Shown in pieces: positions 43,777 through 52,964 of a stretch of DNA of 64,000 nt (positions are counted from its first letter, which is position 1; each line of letters opens with the position of its first letter). Origin of the DNA: Paraburkholderia piptadeniae (GTDB lineage: Bacteria > Pseudomonadota > Gammaproteobacteria > Burkholderiales > Burkholderiaceae); NCBI RefSeq assembly GCF_900007165.1, contig NZ_CYGY02000004.1, forward strand, positions 1-64,000. Direction: 5' to 3'. A program made the translations under genes and the position numbers. The notes beneath the pieces are model-generated. The model made no database searches. It was not told the DNA's origin and worked only from the letters and a program-made list of their open reading frames with translations.

Positions 43777-45600
43777 ATGCGGGCTGATCCAATCCAGCGT
43801 GCGATCGACGAAGATCTCGTGCGCGTGCTGTACGCGCAGGACCCGATTGCCTTTTTCACGCACTGGTTTTCGATCGCGGTGCTGGTGGCGATCTACTGGA
43901 ATGACATCCCGCATCCGCATCTTTTTGCCGCGTGCTTCATCTTCTACGGCTTTGCCAATTGCGCGAGCCTCGCGCTGTGGATGTGCAACCGCCGCTGGCC
44001 CGATGCCGTCTCGCCGCGCACGTGGATCAACCTGCACGCCGCGCGCGGCGCGTTGCTCTATAGCGCGCCTGGGCTCGCGATCTGGTTCGCGTTCCAGAGC
44101 CGTCACACGGACCTGCCCATCCTGCACACGGTGATGCTCGTCACGTTGGCGGCGGGCGTGTTCATGTCGAACGGCTTCGACGTGATCAACTTCGTGACGG
44201 CGATTCCGTTCCTGCTGCTGCCCGCGATCGTGCTGCACTTCGGCACGCACACGTTCGACCGCACGATTCTCGCGATCGTCCTCGCGTTCTTCTTTTGCGC
44301 GATCAACGTCTACGCGCTCAGCTACCGCAAGCTGTTCCAGCGGGTCGTGCAGGCGCGCGTCGATCAGCAGGCGCTCGCCGAATCGCTCGCCGCGCAAAAG
44401 CTCGTCGCCGAAGAGGCGAGTCTCGCGAAGACGCGCTTCTTCGCGGCCGCGAGCCACGACCTGCGCCAGCCGCTGCACGCGATCGGGCTGCTCGCGGCAT
44501 CGCTGAACGATCCGACGGCGACGTCCGTGCAGCATGCGAAGACGGCCAGCAACATCGCCAACAACGTCGAGGCGCTGAACCAGCTGTTCAACCAGGTGCT
44601 CGATCTCGCGCGGCTGGAGAGCGGCGTCACGCAGGTGATCAAGCTGCATTTCCGGCTTTCGGAACTGTTCGACCGCGTCGGCAGCCAGTACTGGCCGCAG
44701 GCGGCCGCAAAGGGCCTCGCGCTGCGCATCGCGCCGACGGACGCCGTCATCCACGACGACCCCGTGCTGCTCGAGCGCATCCTGAGCAACCTGCTGTCGA
44801 ACGCGGTGCGCTACACGGAGGGCGGCGCGATCTGGATGGGCTACCGGCGCGCGGGACGGCTCGATGGCGGCTATATCGAAGTGCGCGATTCGGGCATCGG
44901 CATTCCGAAGTCGGAGCAGGAGCGCATCTTCGAGGAGTTCTATCAGGTCGCCAATCCGCACCGCGACGCGCGGCAAGGGCATGGCCTCGGGCTGCCGACC
45001 GTCAAGCGGCTCGTCGAGATGCTCGGCGGAAAGCTGCAACTGCGCTCGGCGCCGGGGCGCGGCTCGGTGTTCCGCTTTCCTGTGCGGGCGGGCGATCCGG
45101 CGCGGATCGTCGCCGGTCTCAACGACTCGGGCGAGAGCGGCGCGGCGGCGCTCGGCCGCCACGTGCTGTGCATCGACGACGAGCCGGCGATTCTCGAAGG
45201 CATCCAGAACCTGCTCGGGCGCTGGGGCTGCGTGGTTCGCGGCGTGCCCGACGAGCGTCAGGCGCTTCTCGCCATCGACGAAGGCTTCATGCCCGACGCC
45301 GTGCTCTGCGATTACCAGCTCGCGAATCACCGGACAGGCGCGCAGGCGCTCGGCGCCGTGCGCGACGCGCTGCGGCGGCGCGGTCGCGAGCGCGTCGTGA
45401 CGCTGCTGATCACGGGCGATATGGCGTCGGTGGAACTGGAGGCGCTCGCGCTGCAGGGGATTCCCGTGCTGCACAAGCCCGTGACGCCGGCGCGCCTGCG
45501 CCGCACGCTGGAACTGCTGTGGCAGCAGCCGGGCGCCAACGCCGACGCCGCCACGAGCGTGGAGGGCGCAGCGCCGCAGCCGGTGACGTCGCGCAGTTGA
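43777..45600 (+). CDS. Hybrid sensor histidine kinase with receiver domain
   Basis: This 607-residue protein has six membrane segments (about 30-185), a short coiled linker, and a HisKA domain with His227 in FFAAASHDLRQPLHAI. The HATPase domain shows NLLSNAVRYTEGG, RDSGIGIP and GHGLGLPTVK. A C-terminal receiver has acidic DDEP and the phospho-acceptor Asp512 in AVLCDYQLANHR. It is of the RcsC/NahK-like type common in Burkholderiaceae, with a membrane sensor of unknown ligand. CAGGAG precedes the ATG. The LuxR-type response regulator at 46449-47204 is its likely partner. Confidence 0.92.
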   Translation: MRADPIQRAIDEDLVRVLYAQDPIAFFTHWFSIAVLVAIYWNDIPHPHLFAACFIFYGFANCASLALWMCNRRWPDAVSPRTWINLHAARGALLYSAPGLAIWFAFQSRHTDLPILHTVMLVTLAAGVFMSNGFDVINFVTAIPFLLLPAIVLHFGTHTFDRTILAIVLAFFFCAINVYALSYRKLFQRVVQARVDQQALAESLAAQKLVAEEASLAKTRFFAAASHDLRQPLHAIGLLAASLNDPTATSVQHAKTASNIANNVEALNQLFNQVLDLARLESGVTQVIKLHFRLSELFDRVGSQYWPQAAAKGLALRIAPTDAVIHDDPVLLERILSNLLSNAVRYTEGGAIWMGYRRAGRLDGGYIEVRDSGIGIPKSEQERIFEEFYQVANPHRDARQGHGLGLPTVKRLVEMLGGKLQLRSAPGRGSVFRFPVRAGDPARIVAGLNDSGESGAAALGRHVLCIDDEPAILEGIQNLLGRWGCVVRGVPDERQALLAIDEGFMPDAVLCDYQLANHRTGAQALGAVRDALRRRGRERVVTLLITGDMASVELEALALQGIPVLHKPVTPARLRRTLELLWQQPGANADAATSVEGAAPQPVTSRS

Positions 45601-46005
45601 GATCGCGGCGTTCCGACTGGCTGGCGGTCGTGTTTCGCGCTCGCGTTTTCCCGGCCGTTTGATTCCTCTGGCGCCGTGTTTGCAGCGGTCGGCGACGCGC
45701 CGACGTCCGTTCTGTTCTTCCCCACTTTCTCCGCGCGACTCATTCGCTGCCAGAAGGCTGCGCGCTGCGCGGCCCTTCTGCACCCGCCCGCCTTTTTGAG
45801 AAGTGTCTGATCGACCGGCCCCAAGCCTGGCTGCTGAAATAAGCCGATTCGCGATAACGGTGGCCATCGAGCCACCGGCGTCGAGAGGCGATCGGCAGGC
45901 ATCGCGCTGATCGCTTGATCCGCTGTGCGCAGCGAATTCTCCCGCCAACCTTCCGCGCCCAGCCCGCTTGCGCCGGCGCGGCTATCGAATCAACGAGGTA
46001 TCGAA
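45601..46005. other. Intergenic region
   Basis: No gene is supported here. A small hairpin, CGGTGGC paired with GCCACCG (45858-45877), is the only structure noticed. It could end transcription of the kinase gene or lie in the leader of the small membrane protein gene. Confidence 0.45.
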
Positions 46006-46323
46006 GTGAACGCACATCCTTCCGACCGGCTCGTCGCCGGCGTCCTGCTCGGCGCGGTCGTGACGAGCGCTTTCGTCATCGGCATGCTGTATCTCGGCAT
46101 TCCGTCCGGCCGTCACGCGCATATGGCGATGCGGCTCGGCCTGCCCGTCGCGCTGTCGTGTGCGCTGCTTTTCCCGGTGCCGCTGCTGCATCGCACGGTC
46201 CTGCGTAATCGCCGCAGCCTATTCGAGCTCGACGAAGACCTCAACGCGCTGCTGCTCGGGCGCGTGATCGGCGTGATCGGCGGCGTCGCGCTCGGCGTCA
46301 CGCTCGCGACCGAGCTGCTGTAA
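46006..46323 (+). CDS. Small membrane protein of unknown function
   Basis: This 105-residue protein begins at a GTG with GAGG upstream. It has three hydrophobic segments (about 10-30, 42-60 and 84-103). Between the last two lies a charged loop LRNRRSLFELDEDLNAL. No family is recognised. It sits between the hybrid kinase and the response regulator, so it may be an accessory to that system, but this is guesswork. Confidence 0.65.
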   Translation: MNAHPSDRLVAGVLLGAVVTSAFVIGMLYLGIPSGRHAHMAMRLGLPVALSCALLFPVPLLHRTVLRNRRSLFELDEDLNALLLGRVIGVIGGVALGVTLATELL

Positions 46324-46448
46324 CGGGCGACGCGCCTTTGCGGCTCCAGGCGGGGCCGCGACCTTCCGAAAGGCGGCATCCGATGAGCATCCGGTGCCGC
46401 CGTCCTCTGCAACTCCCGCGCTGAATCCCAACGCCGACGCGGCTCGCG

Positions 46449-47204
46449 CTAAAGCGTCTTGCCCGCTTCGAGCCAGCCGTTGATGACGGCAATCGCGGTC
46501 GCGCGATTGTGCACGCCGAGCGCGCGAAAGATCACGGACAGATGGACCTTGATCGTCCCCTCGGCGACGCCGAGATCGCGGGCGATCATCTTGTTGGTCC
46601 AGCCGCGATGCACGAGGCGCATGATTTCCTGCTGACGCGGCGACAGGTTTTCGAGCAGATGCTGCTGGTGCGGCTGCAACGCTTCGACGCGGACGGTGGG
46701 CACGGCTTCGGGTGGCGCGGATATCGTCGCCTGGGCGGTGGCGATTGCGGCGCTTGCCGTCGATGCCGTCTCCAGCGTTGCCGTCGCGGCTTCGCGGTTG
46801 CCGAGCAGGCTCAGCGCTTCCATCGGCACGTACGCGCCGCCGGAAAGCACCAGTTCGATCGCCTTGAGCATCACGCTCGCGGGCTGGCGTTTCGGCACGA
46901 AGCCGAGCGCGCCCGCCGCGAGCACGGCGCGCATCTCGTCGGGCGACTCTTCCGCGGACAGCACCACGACGGGCAGCGCCGGGTTGGCTGTCAGCAGGTT
47001 TTGCAGCGACGAGGCGCCCGTCATGCCGGGCATATGCAGATCGACGATCGCGAGATCGTGGTCGGCGTCGGGCTTGGCGATGGCGGCCAGCGTTTCCCAC
47101 GTGTCGGCTTCGTCGAAAACGGCGTCGGGATCGAGTCCGCGCAACAACCCTTTGACACCCTGGCGGATCAGTTCATGATCGTCGGCTACGAGAAACTTCA
47201 TCAT
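46449..47204 (-). CDS. LuxR/NarL-family response regulator
   Basis: This 251-residue regulator has a receiver domain (1-120) with acidic ADDHE and phospho-acceptor Asp55 in LAIVDLHMPGMTG. An unusually long Ala/Thr-rich linker (about 135-175) follows. The C-terminal LuxR helix-turn-helix is at about 185-245 (LSPRQQEIMRLVHRGWTNKM, then GTIKVHLSVIFRALGV). GGAGAC precedes the start. It faces the hybrid kinase gene across a small membrane protein and probably receives phosphate from it or from a relative. Confidence 0.92.
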   Translation of the reverse strand: MMKFLVADDHELIRQGVKGLLRGLDPDAVFDEADTWETLAAIAKPDADHDLAIVDLHMPGMTGASSLQNLLTANPALPVVVLSAEESPDEMRAVLAAGALGFVPKRQPASVMLKAIELVLSGGAYVPMEALSLLGNREAATATLETASTASAAIATAQATISAPPEAVPTVRVEALQPHQQHLLENLSPRQQEIMRLVHRGWTNKMIARDLGVAEGTIKVHLSVIFRALGVHNRATAIAVINGWLEAGKTL

Positions 47205-47886
47205 GTCTCCGCTTTCGGCCCTGCCGATGTTGTACCTGCGTTGTCGGTCGGGACGGGAGCGGAGGGCGCGCTCCCCGAAGTGCGCCATCCGTCCGCAAGG
47301 CTGCGCCGCGCGCGTGCGCGAAACCGCCCGCTGCGTGCCGCAACCCGCTGCACTCCCTGCGGCCGCGTCAGCAACGGGCCGTCCATGCAGCAACAACTTA
47401 TTTTGCTTCCTACGCCGCGATCATATGCCTGATCGTCGGCGTGGTCATGCTCGCCACAGATCGCCTGCGTGGGCCTCGCGGCCCATGCGCGTGCATCCGC
47501 CTGTCATAGTTTGCGCGGGCCGCCCGGAATGCAACGGCGTCGGCGCGTATCAGTCTGGTCTCGCTCGCGCTGCCGCTGCGGCCGTGCCGGAGATTCCGGT
47601 CCGGTCGACGCGGTTGGCGCGTGTGGTTTTCCCTGGTTTGTACGGCACTGCATCGGTGACCGGACGTACGTCCATGTCGCGGCCTGCTACGTAGACGAGC
47701 CGGGCGGAAGGATTTTGAAGGCGAAGCGGCGGCTCGGTCGGGTGTAGGCGGCGGGAGCGAGCTATGCGCTGCAGTGGCGTATGGGTGTTCCCTGGCGCTG
47801 AAAGCAAGGCTTCGTGCATGAGGCCAGCGACGCGTGCGCGACTGCGCGAAGCGCCACGCATGCCTCGGGCGTTTTGCGCCAGCCGT
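47205..47886. other. Gene-free region of about 680 bases
   Basis: No open frame here has the codon pattern or homology of a real gene, and I see no RNA or repeat. It lies between the response regulator promoter and the 3' end of the bd oxidase operon. Confidence 0.45.
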
Positions 47887-48045
47887 TCAGGTGATCGCGA
47901 AGAGCGTCGCGTTCATCAGCGCCTTGAACGCATAGCCGACGATCATCGCGCTGCCCACGCCGCCGCACCACAGCGCGACGAACCAGAGCCAGCCCGGCAG
48001 GCGCGAGCGGGGGCGGGCGGACTTAGTGGTAGTGGGTGTCGCCAT
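47887..48045 (-). CDS. DUF2474/CydX-like small bd oxidase subunit
   Basis: This 52-residue single-pass membrane protein has the pattern of small subunits that follow CioB: a basic N-terminus, then PGWLWFVALWCGGVGSAM and a second hydrophobic part. It overlaps the end of the cydB-like gene by 23 bases, so the two are translationally coupled. Small proteins of this type stabilise the haem-bearing subunit of bd oxidases. It is short but well supported by position and composition. Confidence 0.8.
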   Translation of the reverse strand: MATPTTTKSARPRSRLPGWLWFVALWCGGVGSAMIVGYAFKALMNATLFAIT

Positions 48046-49024
48046 GGCGCACCTTGCCGCGGAAGACCCAGTAGCCCATCGTCGTGTACGCGATGATGAT
48101 CGGGATGATGACGGCCGCGCCGACCAGCGTGAACACCTGGCTAGAACGCGGGGCGGCCGCTTCCCAGAGCGTGACGCTCGACGGAATCGCGTACGGCCAC
48201 AGGCTCACCAGCAGGCCGACATAGCCGAGCAGCACGAGGCCGAGCGCCAGCATGAACGGCGTGTTGTGATGCCGCCCGCGCACCGCGCGGCGCATGAAGT
48301 ACACGCAGATCGCGACGAGCAACGGCACGGGCGCGAGGCGCCAGAAGAGACCATCGTCGAACCAGCGTTGCGCGATCGTCGGTTCCTGCAGCGGCGTCCA
48401 CAGGCTCACGACGACGATGAAGCCGAGCAGCACGATCGTCAGCGGCCACACGACGCGATGCAGCCGACGTTGCAGATCGCCTTCCGTCTTCGCGACGAGC
48501 CAGCAGCAGCCGAGCAGCGCATAGGTGACGACGAGGCCGAGGCCCGTCAGCAGCGAGAACGGCGTGAGCCAGCCGAACGCGTTGCCGGCGAAGCTGCCGT
48601 CGACGACGGGAATGCCTTGCAGGAACGCGCCCAGCGCGATGCCCTGGAAGAACGCCGCGCCCGCCGAGCCGCCGATGAACGCCAGATCCCACAGATGCTT
48701 CGTGCGATTCGCCTTCGCGCGGATCTCGAACGACACGCCGCGAAAGATCAGGCACGCGAGCATGCCGACGAGGGGCAGGTAAAGCGCCGAGAGCACCGTC
48801 GAATAGACGACGGGAAACACCGCAAAGAGCCCCGCGCCGCCGAGCACGAGCCACGTCTCGTTGCCGTCCCACACGGGCGCGACGGTGTTCATCATCAGGT
48901 CGCGTTCCTTTTCATCGGGGAAGAACGGAAACACGATGCCGATGCCCAGATCGAAGCCGTCGAGCACGACGTACATGAAGAGGCCGAGTGCGATGATCGC
49001 GGCCCAGACTACGGTCACATCCAT
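48023..49024 (-). CDS. cioB: Cytochrome bd-type quinol oxidase subunit II (CioB/CydB)
   Basis: This 333-residue membrane protein has about eight to nine helices. It begins with the family's N-terminus FMYVVLDGFDLGIGI, and has APVWDGNETWLVLGGAGLFA and FRGVSFEIRAKA. With subunit I it reduces O2 to water using ubiquinol. It starts 39 bases after the subunit I gene. Confidence 0.94.
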   Translation of the reverse strand: MDVTVVWAAIIALGLFMYVVLDGFDLGIGIVFPFFPDEKERDLMMNTVAPVWDGNETWLVLGGAGLFAVFPVVYSTVLSALYLPLVGMLACLIFRGVSFEIRAKANRTKHLWDLAFIGGSAGAAFFQGIALGAFLQGIPVVDGSFAGNAFGWLTPFSLLTGLGLVVTYALLGCCWLVAKTEGDLQRRLHRVVWPLTIVLLGFIVVVSLWTPLQEPTIAQRWFDDGLFWRLAPVPLLVAICVYFMRRAVRGRHHNTPFMLALGLVLLGYVGLLVSLWPYAIPSSVTLWEAAAPRSSQVFTLVGAAVIIPIIIAYTTMGYWVFRGKVRHGDTHYH

Positions 49025-49063
49025 TTTTTCTCTCGCTGGTATCGAAGGGTGGTCAGGCGTCGA

Positions 49064-50485
49064 TCATCTGGTCGACGGGCTTTGCATGGGAACGGAGAGC
49101 GGGCGGCGCGCGATGCGTCCGGGCAGATCGGACGAAGAGGCGGGCACGCCGTCCGGCGTGTGGCCGGGCAGCGCGGGACCCGTGCGCATCAGCTTGAACA
49201 TGTAGTAGATGCCCGTGCCGAATACGAGGAAGTAGATGACGACGAACGCCATCAGCGAAATGCCGACCTGTTGCGCGGAGAGCGGCGACACCGCTTCGAC
49301 GGTGCGCTTCACGCCGTACACGACCCACGGCTGGCGGCCCACTTCCGTTGTGATCCAGCCCGCGAGCAGTGAGATGAAGCCCGTCGGGCCCATTGCGATC
49401 GCGATGCGGTGGAACCACTTCGCGTCATACAGCTTGCCGCGCCGGCGCAGCACCCATGCCGCCGCCGCAAAGCCGATCATCGCGATGCCGAGACCCGCCA
49501 TCACGCGGAAGCTCCAGAACACGATCGTCGAGTCCGGGCGATCTTCTTTCGGGAAGCTCTTCAGTCCGCGGATCTCGCCGTCCCAACTGTGCGTGAGGAT
49601 CAGGCTGCCGAGGTGCGGAATCGACACTGCGTATTTCGTGGTCTCCGCCTGCATGTCGGGGATGCCGAACAGGTTCAGCGCGGTGCCGCCTTTCTCGGTG
49701 TCCCACAGGCCTTCGATTGCCGCGATCTTCGCGGGCTGATATTCGCGCGTGTTCAGTCCGTGCGCGTCGCCGACGAACGCCTGGATGGGCGCGAGGACGA
49801 GCAGCATCCACAGCGCCATCGAGAACATCTTCTTCACCGCGTTGTCGCGCCGGCCCTTCAGCAGATGCCACGCGCCGACGGCCGCGACGACGAGCGCCGT
49901 CACGATGAACGCGGCCATCGCCATGTGCGCGAGACGGTACGGGAACGACGGATTGAAGATGATCTTGAACCAGTCGACGGGCACGACGCGGTTGTCGATG
50001 ATATCGAAGCCTTGCGGCGTCTGCATCCAGCTATTGGACGCGAGAATCCAGAACGTCGAGATCAGCGTGCCGATCGCGACCATCAGCGTCGCGCCGAAGT
50101 GCGCGCGCGGACTCACGCGCTGCCAGCCGAACAGCATGATGCCGAGGAAGCCCGCTTCGAGGAAGAACGCGGTCATGACTTCGTACATCAGCAGCGGACC
50201 CGTCACCGGGCCAGCGAACGCGGAAAAGCCCGACCAGTTGGTGCCGAACTCGTAGCTCATCACGACGCCCGACACGACGCCCATGCCGAAGGCCACGGCG
50301 AAGATCTTCGACCAGAACAGACAAAGGTCTTTGTAGTAGGCCTTGCCCGTTTGCAGCCAGCGCCATTCGAGCACTGCGATGAAGCTCGCGAGACCGATGC
50401 TGAGCGCAGGAAAGACGATGTGAAACGAGACCGTGAACGCGAACTGCATGCGCGCGAGGTCGAAGGCGGAGATTGCGGTGTTCAT
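49064..50485 (-). CDS. cioA: Cytochrome bd-type quinol oxidase subunit I, short Q-loop (CioA)
   Basis: This 473-residue subunit holds the haems. The first haem-ligand histidine is His22 in FTVSFHIVFPAL. The quinol motif TTEVGRQPWVVYG is present, as are GLNTREYQPAKIAAIEG and VSGVVMSYEFGTNWSGF. At this length it has the short Q-loop of the CIO (cyanide-insensitive) group rather than E. coli CydA. The ATG at 50485 matches family N-termini (MNTAISAFDLARMQFAFT). CIO oxidases often protect against cyanide, nitric oxide or low iron. No regulator gene is adjacent. Confidence 0.94.
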   Translation of the reverse strand: MNTAISAFDLARMQFAFTVSFHIVFPALSIGLASFIAVLEWRWLQTGKAYYKDLCLFWSKIFAVAFGMGVVSGVVMSYEFGTNWSGFSAFAGPVTGPLLMYEVMTAFFLEAGFLGIMLFGWQRVSPRAHFGATLMVAIGTLISTFWILASNSWMQTPQGFDIIDNRVVPVDWFKIIFNPSFPYRLAHMAMAAFIVTALVVAAVGAWHLLKGRRDNAVKKMFSMALWMLLVLAPIQAFVGDAHGLNTREYQPAKIAAIEGLWDTEKGGTALNLFGIPDMQAETTKYAVSIPHLGSLILTHSWDGEIRGLKSFPKEDRPDSTIVFWSFRVMAGLGIAMIGFAAAAWVLRRRGKLYDAKWFHRIAIAMGPTGFISLLAGWITTEVGRQPWVVYGVKRTVEAVSPLSAQQVGISLMAFVVIYFLVFGTGIYYMFKLMRTGPALPGHTPDGVPASSSDLPGRIARRPLSVPMQSPSTR

Positions 50486-50878
50486 GTGTCCGAATCCGAA
50501 AAAGAGACACGGCGCGCGTCGGCGGATGCCGGTGCCACCGCGTCGTGCAGGTGAGGCAAGCGTAGGGGATTGCGGACGGTTTTGCTGCGGCGCGGGCTGC
50601 GTCGATATGGCGCGGAACTGTGCTTCCACGCGAGCATTCTGGCGAGATAAATCGTTGATCGCGATCAGGTTTTTGCTGCGGCGATCGGCGCGCCTGTTGC
50701 GCGCGCTCAAGCGGAAAGTGCGTCAATCAACCGCGTCGCAGCATCGAGTGCGTGACGGTTGCGCGACGGTTCGCATGGCGGGATCGAAAACAGAAAGGCC
50801 GCAAGCGCGGAAGCACTTGCGGTCCGTTGTCGCAGATGAGGCCTTGGGTCTCGCGCGAGGCGTTGCGAGTGTGTTTCG

Positions 50879-50941
50879 TCAGGCAGGATCGGACCACAGA
50901 CGGCCACCCGTCGCCCAGTTCTCCCGTTTGACATCGATGAG
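50879..50941 (-). pseudogene. Displaced 3' end of a 4-oxalocrotonate tautomerase-like gene
   Basis: On the minus strand this reads LIDVKRENWATGGRLWSDPA and a stop, nearly the same as the last residues of the intact tautomerase at 58347-58535 (VKRENWATGGKLWSDAT). Bases 50907-50941 are identical to 58375-58409. Beyond the identical block toward the stop, the two copies differ by synonymous changes. On the other side all similarity ends. This is what integration at a gene's 3' end leaves behind. Confidence 0.8.
50907..50941. repeat. 35-bp direct repeat, left copy (att-like)
   Basis: It is identical in sequence and orientation to 58375-58409. The two copies bound a 7.4-kb segment. They lie in the 3' coding end of a tautomerase gene, a common kind of integration site. 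Confidence 0.8.
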
Positions 50942-51294
50942 GGACGTCATGGGACTGGCGAACAACATCAGAATCCGCGATTCCGGAATTGCCGCCGATA
51001 TCGAATATCGTATGCAGAAGAGGGGTATACGGGCTCGTACAGATCATAAACTGATGGTTATCGGCGTAGAAATCGACGCCGGAATGGTCACGCTGATGGA
51101 CCCCATCGGTACGCCGGTCGAACCGTCGATCGCATGTGGGGCTATGCGTTCGACGCGAGGGTGCAGGCCGTCGTCGACCGACTTGCTGTCGGGTGATTGT
51201 GCGCGTGCGGGATTCCTCGATGGAATCGCCGATTGCCATCAGGTCGTTGGGTGGCAGGGCGCGCAGGGTGGATACGTCTGCCAAGGAGAAAACG

Positions 51295-51984
51295 ATGCAA
51301 GCAATCGATGTCATGACACCGTCCGTGATTTGTGCGCAGCCGGAGATGACGGTGCAAGAGGCTGCAAAGCGTCTCGTGGAAAACAGGATCAGCGGGATGC
51401 CTGTCACTGACGCCAGCGGTGCGCTTGTGGGCATCGTGAGCGAGGGAGATCTGCTGCACAGGATCGAAACCGGGACTGAGACGAGAAGATCCCGATGGAT
51501 CGAGCTGTTTTCATCGACGCGGGACCTCGCCAGCACGTTTGTGAAGGAGCATGGACGCGTGGTTGCCGATGTGATGACGACGTCCGTGATCTCCGTCGAT
51601 GAACACACTCCCGTCGTCGAGATTGCGGAAGTGATGGAAAAGCGCCACGTCAAGCGCGTGCCCGTGCTTCGCGAAGGGAAGCTGGTTGGGATCGTGACGC
51701 GTTCGAACCTGATACGCGCACTGGCCAGCGCACCGGCTCCGGCGCAGCAAGGTTCGACAGTCAGTGACCGCGAGATCGCGGACGCGATCTTCGCCGCATT
51801 GCGTGACAAGCGATGGGCGTTGGCGAAGGAAAACGTGATCGTCAAGGATGGCGTGGCGCACCTTTGGGGCGCGATTCAATCCGAAGCAGAGGAACGAGCC
51901 CTGTGTATCGCCGCGCTGGAGGTGAGGGGCGTCAAGGAAGCGTGCGCCCATCTGAGCTATCCGACGATGATGCCGCTGATGTGA
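51295..51984 (+). CDS. CBS-pair and BON domain protein
   Basis: This 229-residue cytoplasmic protein has two CBS domains, at about 3-60 (DVMTPSVICAQPEMTVQEAA) and 95-150 (DVMTTSVISVDEHTPVVEIA). A BON domain follows at about 160-225 (LAKENVIVKDGVAHLWGAI). CBS pairs bind adenosine nucleotides and BON domains bind membranes or phospholipids. Such proteins are often stress-related. AAGGAG lies seven bases before the ATG. It is the first gene inside the left end of the proposed island. Confidence 0.9.
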   Translation: MQAIDVMTPSVICAQPEMTVQEAAKRLVENRISGMPVTDASGALVGIVSEGDLLHRIETGTETRRSRWIELFSSTRDLASTFVKEHGRVVADVMTTSVISVDEHTPVVEIAEVMEKRHVKRVPVLREGKLVGIVTRSNLIRALASAPAPAQQGSTVSDREIADAIFAALRDKRWALAKENVIVKDGVAHLWGAIQSEAEERALCIAALEVRGVKEACAHLSYPTMMPLM

Positions 51985-52075
51985 CAGGCACGGCCGAACG
52001 CTTCATGGCGAAGCGTTCGACTGCGCATGACCTTGCCGACGAACACCTGCACCCGTTGCATCCGCGCGGGCGTCC

Positions 52076-52963
52076 CTACTTCACTGCACCGACGGTGAAA
52101 GCGGCCACGAAGCGGTCAAGGAAGAGGTTGTAGAGCAGCGCGACAGGCAGGCTGACGATCAGGCACGCACCCATCATTGAGCCCCAGAAGTAGACATCAC
52201 CGCGCACCAGAAAGGTCGGCACGCCAACGCTGACGGTGTACTGCGAGGAACTGGTAATGAAGGTGAGGGCATAGACGAATTCCTGCATGACCAGTGTCAG
52301 GGTGAAGATGACGACGGTCAGGATGCCGGGCGACGAGAGGGGCACGACGACTTTCAGGAAAGCGCCGAAGTGGCTCAGGCCATCCATCATTGCAGCTTCT
52401 TCGATGTCGCGGGGCACAGCCTTGAAGAACCCCATCATCAGCCAACTGCAGAAGGGCACGGTAAACCCGGGGTACACCAGGACGAGCGACCACAGCGAAT
52501 CCTGCAGGCCGAGCACGCCGATGATGCGTGAGAACGGGATGAACAGGATGGTGGGCGGGATCAGATAGGTCAGGAAGATGGCGATCGCCAGTTGCCGCCC
52601 GCGTCGCCCGGCGAGCCGCGCCAGGCTGTAGCCTGCCGGTACTGCCAGCACGAGCGTGATGGCCACCACCAGCACGCCCACCAGCAGCGTGTTGAACAGC
52701 CAGCGAAGGTACTGGGTGTCCTCGAACAGGACGCGCAGGTTCTCCAGGGTGGGTGGCAGATTGAACAGGAAGGGGTTGTTGGCCGTGTTGATCAGGTCGT
52801 GCACGTCTTTGAAGGTGGTGATCAGCATCCAGTAGAAGGGAAAGGCGCAGAAGACGGCAAAGGCAGCCAGCGTGGTAAACGCGGCAATTTGCGCGCCGCG
52901 TGCGCGCCAGCGTGAGCTCATCCATGCGAGCTTCCAACCTCCCGTCGCCAGATCGGAGGGCAT
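52076..52963 (-). CDS. Carbohydrate ABC transporter permease (MalG type)
   Basis: This 295-residue permease has six membrane helices and the EAA loop DIEEAAMMDGLSHFGAFLKV. The N-terminal FPFYWMLITTFKD and C-terminal phrase GDVYFWGSMMGACLIVSLP are typical of the MalG/UgpE family. It is the last gene of a four-gene importer operon and follows the other permease by one base. The sugar is unknown. Confidence 0.92.
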   Translation of the reverse strand: MPSDLATGGWKLAWMSSRWRARGAQIAAFTTLAAFAVFCAFPFYWMLITTFKDVHDLINTANNPFLFNLPPTLENLRVLFEDTQYLRWLFNTLLVGVLVVAITLVLAVPAGYSLARLAGRRGRQLAIAIFLTYLIPPTILFIPFSRIIGVLGLQDSLWSLVLVYPGFTVPFCSWLMMGFFKAVPRDIEEAAMMDGLSHFGAFLKVVVPLSSPGILTVVIFTLTLVMQEFVYALTFITSSSQYTVSVGVPTFLVRGDVYFWGSMMGACLIVSLPVALLYNLFLDRFVAAFTVGAVK

Positions 52964-52964
52964 G

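Larger units (their letters stand above)
50486..51294. other. Long spacer spanning the left end of a probable island
   Basis: About 800 bases without a supported gene. A 3' fragment of a tautomerase gene lies at 50879-50941. To its right, codon and base use shift slightly. An open frame running from an ATG at 50949 has no recognisable family and is not called. Confidence 0.5.

Noticed and set aside
43735..45948. Long minus-strand open frame opposite the sensor kinase gene
   Set aside because: Antisense to a conserved kinase; composition is Arg/His/Glu-rich and shows no domain.
47205..47886. Possible small genes between the response regulator and bd oxidase genes
   Set aside because: All open frames there are Arg-rich and lack ribosome sites or motifs.
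50949..51294. Open frame before the CBS/BON gene starting MGLANNIRIRDSG
   Set aside because: No family resemblance, no ribosome site, and it runs out of frame through the start of the CBS/BON gene.
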